Assembly: GCF_000701345.1 (NCBI RefSeq)
Contig: NZ_JNIJ01000052.1
Span: 1-36,947 of the forward strand
Origin: Bradyrhizobium sp. URHD0069
GTDB taxonomy: Bacteria > Pseudomonadota > Alphaproteobacteria > Rhizobiales > Xanthobacteraceae
Direction of reading: 5' to 3'
Length of the DNA stretch: 36,947 nt
Shown here: in pieces, positions 33,838 to 36,947 of the stretch
Position numbering within the stretch: position 1 is the stretch's first letter
How the letters are laid out: every line of letters begins with the position of its first letter
Notes under the pieces: generated by a model
The model's database searches: none
Told to the model about the DNA's origin: nothing
The model's input: the letters and a program-made list of their open reading frames with translations, nothing else
Program-made: the position numbers and the translations under genes

Positions 33838-35055
33838 ATGGCCGACCAGAGCGTATCGACGACCACCGCGGCGCCGTGCGCGCAGGCTTCCTCGACTCTG
33901 CCCCAGATAACCGTGCTCGCTGTGCTGGCGGCGACCGGAACGCTGGCCACCAACATCCTGTTACCTTCGCTGCCGCAGATGGCTGCATCGCTAAAAGTGT
34001 CGAGTGCGGCGGTCACGTCGGCCATCACGGTTTTTCTCGCCGTCTTCGCCCTCGGTCAATTGGTGGTCGGGCCGATATCGGATCGATATGGCCGGCGCTG
34101 GCCGGTGCTGACGGGCTTTGCGGTGTTCTTCGTCGGCAGCGTCTGGTGCGGCCTTGCCACTGACCTGCCGAGCCTTCTGATCGGCCGGGTTATTCAGGCC
34201 GCGGGCGCATGCGCGACCTCGGTGCTGTCGCGCGCGATAGCCCGCGATCTCTTCTCCGGCGCAGCCTTGGCGCGCGCGATGGCGCTGATCATGATCGCAA
34301 TGGCAGCGGCGCCGGGTTTCTCGCCGTTGCTCGGCGGCGCGCTCGATCACACGTTCGGCTGGCGTTCCGAATTCGTCTTTGTCGGGGTGTTCGCGGCGAT
34401 CGGTGCGATAGCCTATGGCGTGGTGCTCGGCGAAACCCATCGCTCGACCCGGATTCCGCTCAATCCGCTCGCGATCGCAAAGAACTATTTCGGTCTCATC
34501 GGCGATCGCCGCTTCCTGATGCCGGCGGCAACCGTCAGCCTGATCATGGGCGGACTGTTCTCGATGTTTTCGACAGCGCCGCGCATTTTGATCGAAGGCA
34601 TGCACTTCACGCCGATCGAGCTTGGCCTGTTCTTCGCAGGCACGGTCCTGATCGTGTTCGCCGCCGGAATGCTGGCAACGCGGTTGGCGCCGCGCTTCGG
34701 GCTCGATCGTTCGATCCGGGGCGGACTAGCGGCGGCGGCCACCGGCAGCATCGCCATCCTGCTGGTATCGATCTTCAACCCGACCTTCCTGCCGTTCCTG
34801 GCGGCGATGTCGGTGTTTCTGCTCGGCATGGGCATCGTCAATCCGCTCGGCACAGCCCAGGCGCTCTCGCCGTTCGGCGAGAAAGCCGGTGCGGCGTCCG
34901 CGCTGCTCGGCTTCTGGCAAATGACGGGGGCGGCGATCGGGGTCTGGCTCGCCGCGACCGTATCGCATGACGCGATGTTCGCGCTTGGCATTGTCGTGAC
35001 GATCGCCTCGCTGGCGGCGCTCGCGCTGTATGCGATGCGGGTGAAGGCGAACTAG
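33838..35055 (+). CDS. Bcr/CflA-family multidrug MFS exporter
   Basis: A 405-residue inner-membrane protein with 12 predicted helices. ATNILLPSLPQMAASLKVSS (helix 1 and loop) and FALGQLVVGPISDRYGRRWP (motif A) are typical of DHA1/Bcr-CflA drug:H+ antiporters, as are GRVIQAAGACATSVLSRAIA and GFWQMTGAAIG. GGGAGC lies 7 bases before the ATG. A perfect palindrome 17 bp upstream suggests repressor control. The stop codon lies inside a short palindromic repeat. The natural substrate is unknown. Confidence 0.9.
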   Translation: MADQSVSTTTAAPCAQASSTLPQITVLAVLAATGTLATNILLPSLPQMAASLKVSSAAVTSAITVFLAVFALGQLVVGPISDRYGRRWPVLTGFAVFFVGSVWCGLATDLPSLLIGRVIQAAGACATSVLSRAIARDLFSGAALARAMALIMIAMAAAPGFSPLLGGALDHTFGWRSEFVFVGVFAAIGAIAYGVVLGETHRSTRIPLNPLAIAKNYFGLIGDRRFLMPAATVSLIMGGLFSMFSTAPRILIEGMHFTPIELGLFFAGTVLIVFAAGMLATRLAPRFGLDRSIRGGLAAAATGSIAILLVSIFNPTFLPFLAAMSVFLLGMGIVNPLGTAQALSPFGEKAGAASALLGFWQMTGAAIGVWLAATVSHDAMFALGIVVTIASLAALALYAMRVKAN

Positions 35056-35090
35056 AGCCTCGTTTCGATAGAATCGAAACCGGACTCTAG
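35052..35090. repeat. palindrome overlapping the end of the Bcr/CflA gene
   Basis: CTAGAGCCTCGTTTCGAT, spacer AGA, then ATCGAAACCGGACTCTAG: complementary arms with two mismatches. It contains the stop codon of the exporter gene and may act as a transcript-end hairpin. Confidence 0.65.
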
Positions 35091-35103
35091 ATTCTTGATT
35101 TGA

Positions 35104-35173
35104 CGCATTTTCTTGATGCGAACCGGTCTCCACCCCGGATCACGTCCGGGGCAGGCTTTCGCTGGAAAACGCT
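35104..35173. repeat. third copy of the GCGTTTTC...GAAAACGCT element, interrupted
   Basis: GCATTTTCTTGATGCGAACC at the left and TTTCGCTGGAAAACGCT at the right match the 27230-27335 copies. A GC-rich insert with its own hairpin (CCCCGGATCACGTCCGGGG) sits in the middle. It ends exactly at the stop codon of the cyclase gene. Confidence 0.75.
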
Positions 35174-36433
35174 CTAGTTCGCCAGATAACGCTCGTAGCT
35201 GCCGGTCACGACTTCATCCGAGGCAATGTCGGGATCGAGCGTATAGAGATCCCGCGCCCGGCCGATGCCGCGCAACGCAAACCGGCCGGTGGAGACCAGA
35301 TAGCCGCGGCCGGTCGCATCGAGGCCGGTTCGAAAATCCGATGACACCAGCAGTTCGCGATCCACCGAACGGCACATCGACGCGATGCGGCTGACCTCAT
35401 TGACCGCCGGCCCCACAGCGGTGAAATCGAGCCGGTCCTCGCTGCCGATGTTACCGTAAAACACCTCACCGACATGCAGGCCGACATGGGCCGTCGTTGT
35501 CGGTCTGCCGTCGGCGGAGCGGCGGGTGTTGAGCGAAATCATGTTGCGCCTGAAACGGTGCTCGGCCCGAAGCGCGGCCCGCCTGGCGGCTGTGATGTCT
35601 TGGTTGGTGAACATCGCCAGCACGCCGTCGCCGATCAGTTTCAGCACGTCGCCGTCCGCATCATGGATGGCGTCGATGGCGGCTTGCGCGTAATCGTTGA
35701 GAAACGGAATGATCTCGTCAGGTCCAATGGTTTCGCCGATCGCGGTCGAGCCGCGCAGATCGGAAAACCACAGCACGGCGTTGATGCGCTCGGTCACGCC
35801 GCGCGATATGCGCCCGCGCAGCACCTGCTCCGAAGCGTCGCGCCCGAGATAGACCCGGCCCAGCGTTCTCGCGATATCCACCTGAGCGGCAGACTTGATC
35901 GCCAACCCCAGCACCGGCACCAGGTCGCGCAGCGCCGACAGGCCCTGCTGACTGAATCCATCAGGCCGTCGGGTCAGCCAGTAAGAGTAGACGCAATCCA
36001 TCTGGCCCAGCGTTCCGGCTTCGCCGAACCGATGCACGAAGGCTACGAAATGCCGGTGACCTTTCGCAGCGAGGTCAGAGATCATCGAGAAATCGAGCGA
36101 GGCGCAATCGGCGAGGTCGATCTGCAGCTCGTCGTGGCCGTGTTCGAGCATGTGATAGAAGGTCGAGCGCCGCCAGTTTTGAGCTGCCTCGCCCTCACTG
36201 GTCGAGCCGTACTCGAAGATGTCGCTCTCGTTGGTCTCAGTATCGTTCCAGCGAAATCCGCGCCCCTCGAAAATCGGATGCAGCGTATCAATGAAGACGA
36301 GGCCGCGCGACAGATCGAGACCCCCTGCCCGGCAGCGCTCGCAGAAACCGCGGATAAGATCGTTCTCGGGCAGGCCGGTCAGGCCCTGACCAACCAGCCA
36401 GTTCATCAGGTGCAGTCGGGGCGTGAGCTCCAT
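35174..36433 (-). CDS. class III adenylate/guanylate cyclase
   Basis: A 419-residue soluble protein. The N-terminal 205 residues resemble the regulatory, possibly GAF-like region of rhizobial adenylate cyclases (no membrane helix seen). The catalytic domain (about 215-390) shows LWFSDLRGST with metal-binding Asp225, DGDVLKLIGDGVLAMF with the second metal Asp269 and the substrate-binding Lys265, and VGLHVGEVFYGNIGSEDRLD followed by FTAVGPAVNEVSRI. Both metal aspartates are present, so it is probably active; cAMP is the likely product. The signal sensed is unknown. Many paralogues exist in Bradyrhizobium, so no symbol is given. Confidence 0.9.
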   Translation of the reverse strand: MELTPRLHLMNWLVGQGLTGLPENDLIRGFCERCRAGGLDLSRGLVFIDTLHPIFEGRGFRWNDTETNESDIFEYGSTSEGEAAQNWRRSTFYHMLEHGHDELQIDLADCASLDFSMISDLAAKGHRHFVAFVHRFGEAGTLGQMDCVYSYWLTRRPDGFSQQGLSALRDLVPVLGLAIKSAAQVDIARTLGRVYLGRDASEQVLRGRISRGVTERINAVLWFSDLRGSTAIGETIGPDEIIPFLNDYAQAAIDAIHDADGDVLKLIGDGVLAMFTNQDITAARRAALRAEHRFRRNMISLNTRRSADGRPTTTAHVGLHVGEVFYGNIGSEDRLDFTAVGPAVNEVSRIASMCRSVDRELLVSSDFRTGLDATGRGYLVSTGRFALRGIGRARDLYTLDPDIASDEVVTGSYERYLAN

Positions 36434-36674
36434 AAGATATTATGCCGCGTAATCACGCGTGACGAAAGGCTTGCAGGGATCGAGCGAGCGGCGGGTAGCT
36501 ATGTGACCTCATCCTGACTGGGATTGCTTCCGATTTATCCAAACAAGCGGACCATTTCAGCGTTCGTTGGCATATCTCAAGGTGGCCACCTTTGAGACAT
36601 GCCGACTGGCGCCTGGATTGTCCGCTATTGGGGAAGACCGGACCGGCGCACGTCAAAGTGACACGATTGGACGG
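36434..36674. other. intergenic region before the IS30 element, with a palindrome
   Basis: It should hold the cyclase promoter at its left end. A near-perfect palindrome with one bulge lies at 36575-36597 (TCTCAAGGTGG / CCACCTTTGAGA). The sequence around TGTCCGCTATTGGGGAAGAC (36618-36637) resembles an intergenic motif often repeated in alphaproteobacterial genomes. No gene is seen. Confidence 0.5.
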
Positions 36675-36947
36675 CGGGCTCAATTGGTCAGCGCAACACT
36701 CTAATCTTTTAGCAAAGATGGAGTGTGGGCATGAAACAGCGACGTCGCATTTATTACTCGACCGCTCAGCGGTCTGAGATCTGGGATCGCTGGCAGGCCG
36801 GCGAGCCGATGAGTTCGATCGGACGCCGATTTGACCGGGAGTCCTCGTCGGTCTTCTCTGTGATCTCGCCAACCGGTGGCATACGTCCTCCGGATCGGCA
36901 CCGTGCCAAACAGGCGCTCGGCCTTTCTGAACGAGAGGAAATCTCTC
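36675..36947 (+). mobile_element. IS30-family insertion sequence, cut by the right window edge
   Basis: The left end is placed near 36675, where GGGCTCAATTGGTCAGCGCA resembles the terminal repeat of IS30-family elements (CAATTGGTCA-CGCAACA). A hairpin follows at 36696-36726 (ACACTC / GAGTGT outer stem, ATCTTT / AAAGAT inner stem), then the transposase gene. The right end and target duplication are outside the window. Confidence 0.65.
36731..36947 (+). CDS. IS30-family transposase, N-terminal 72 residues (partial)
   Basis: Open from ATG 36731 to the window edge. It begins MKQRRRIYYSTAQRSEIWDR and continues with GEPMSSIGRRFDRESSSVFS (helix-turn-helix) and TGGIRPPDRHRAKQALGLSE then REEIS. This is the DNA-binding N-terminus of IS30-type transposases (consensus ...TGGIRPPxRxRSxxxLxxxEREEIS). 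The DDE catalytic part would lie to the right. No interruption is seen in the visible part. Confidence 0.88.
   Translation, partial: MKQRRRIYYSTAQRSEIWDRWQAGEPMSSIGRRFDRESSSVFSVISPTGGIRPPDRHRAKQALGLSEREEIS

Overview
The window looks like chromosomal DNA of a Bradyrhizobium-type alphaproteobacterium (Nitrobacteraceae). The evidence is the gene order nrdR-ribD-ribE-ribH-nusB-thiL, the LdtR/DUF6163/hemB/RDD/bpt block, an aspartate-rich (magnesium-type) HemB, an mntH gene behind a Mur/Fur-like palindrome, high GC, and many dispersed palindromic repeats of the kind scattered through Bradyrhizobium genomes. An IS5-type element is cut by the left edge and an IS30-type element by the right edge. No rRNA, tRNA or CRISPR array was seen.

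Layout. Positions 1-500 hold the IS5-type end, a repeat it appears to have landed in, and the hppA terminator. Positions 511-9789 are a leftward housekeeping block: glyA, nrdR, ribD and ribE (tightly packed, with 1 and 4 bp overlaps), then ribH, nusB, thiL, a secreted dienelactone-hydrolase-like protein, and the proton pyrophosphatase hppA. Positions 9790-11289 are about 1.5 kb of stacked repeats without a credible gene. Positions 11290-13863 encode an autotransporter.

Positions 14056-21120 are the most unusual part. A leftward Anp1-like glycosyltransferase faces a rightward run of an MNN1-like glycosyltransferase, a GT4 enzyme, a PqqD-like peptide-binding protein, an HprK-like kinase, a 60-residue peptide, a GT2-TPR glycosyltransferase and an ATP-grasp ligase. 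I read this as a candidate peptide- or glycan-modification system. The 60-residue peptide carries a YxxPxV motif resembling the one bound by PqqD-type RRE domains in lasso-peptide leaders. This is inference: no cyclase, protease or exporter is visible.

Positions 21192-24635 look like a small accessory insertion bracketed by two direct copies of the 3' end of a glutathione S-transferase gene. It holds a DUF6894 protein, two small proteins, a GT2 glycosyltransferase, fragments of a NYN-domain gene and a possible PAS gene, and a two-helix membrane protein. From 24635 the conserved chromosome resumes: GST, two short conserved proteins, the MarR-type regulator LdtR, more repeats, DUF6163, hemB, an RDD protein and bpt, then mntH, two MFS exporters and a class III cyclase.
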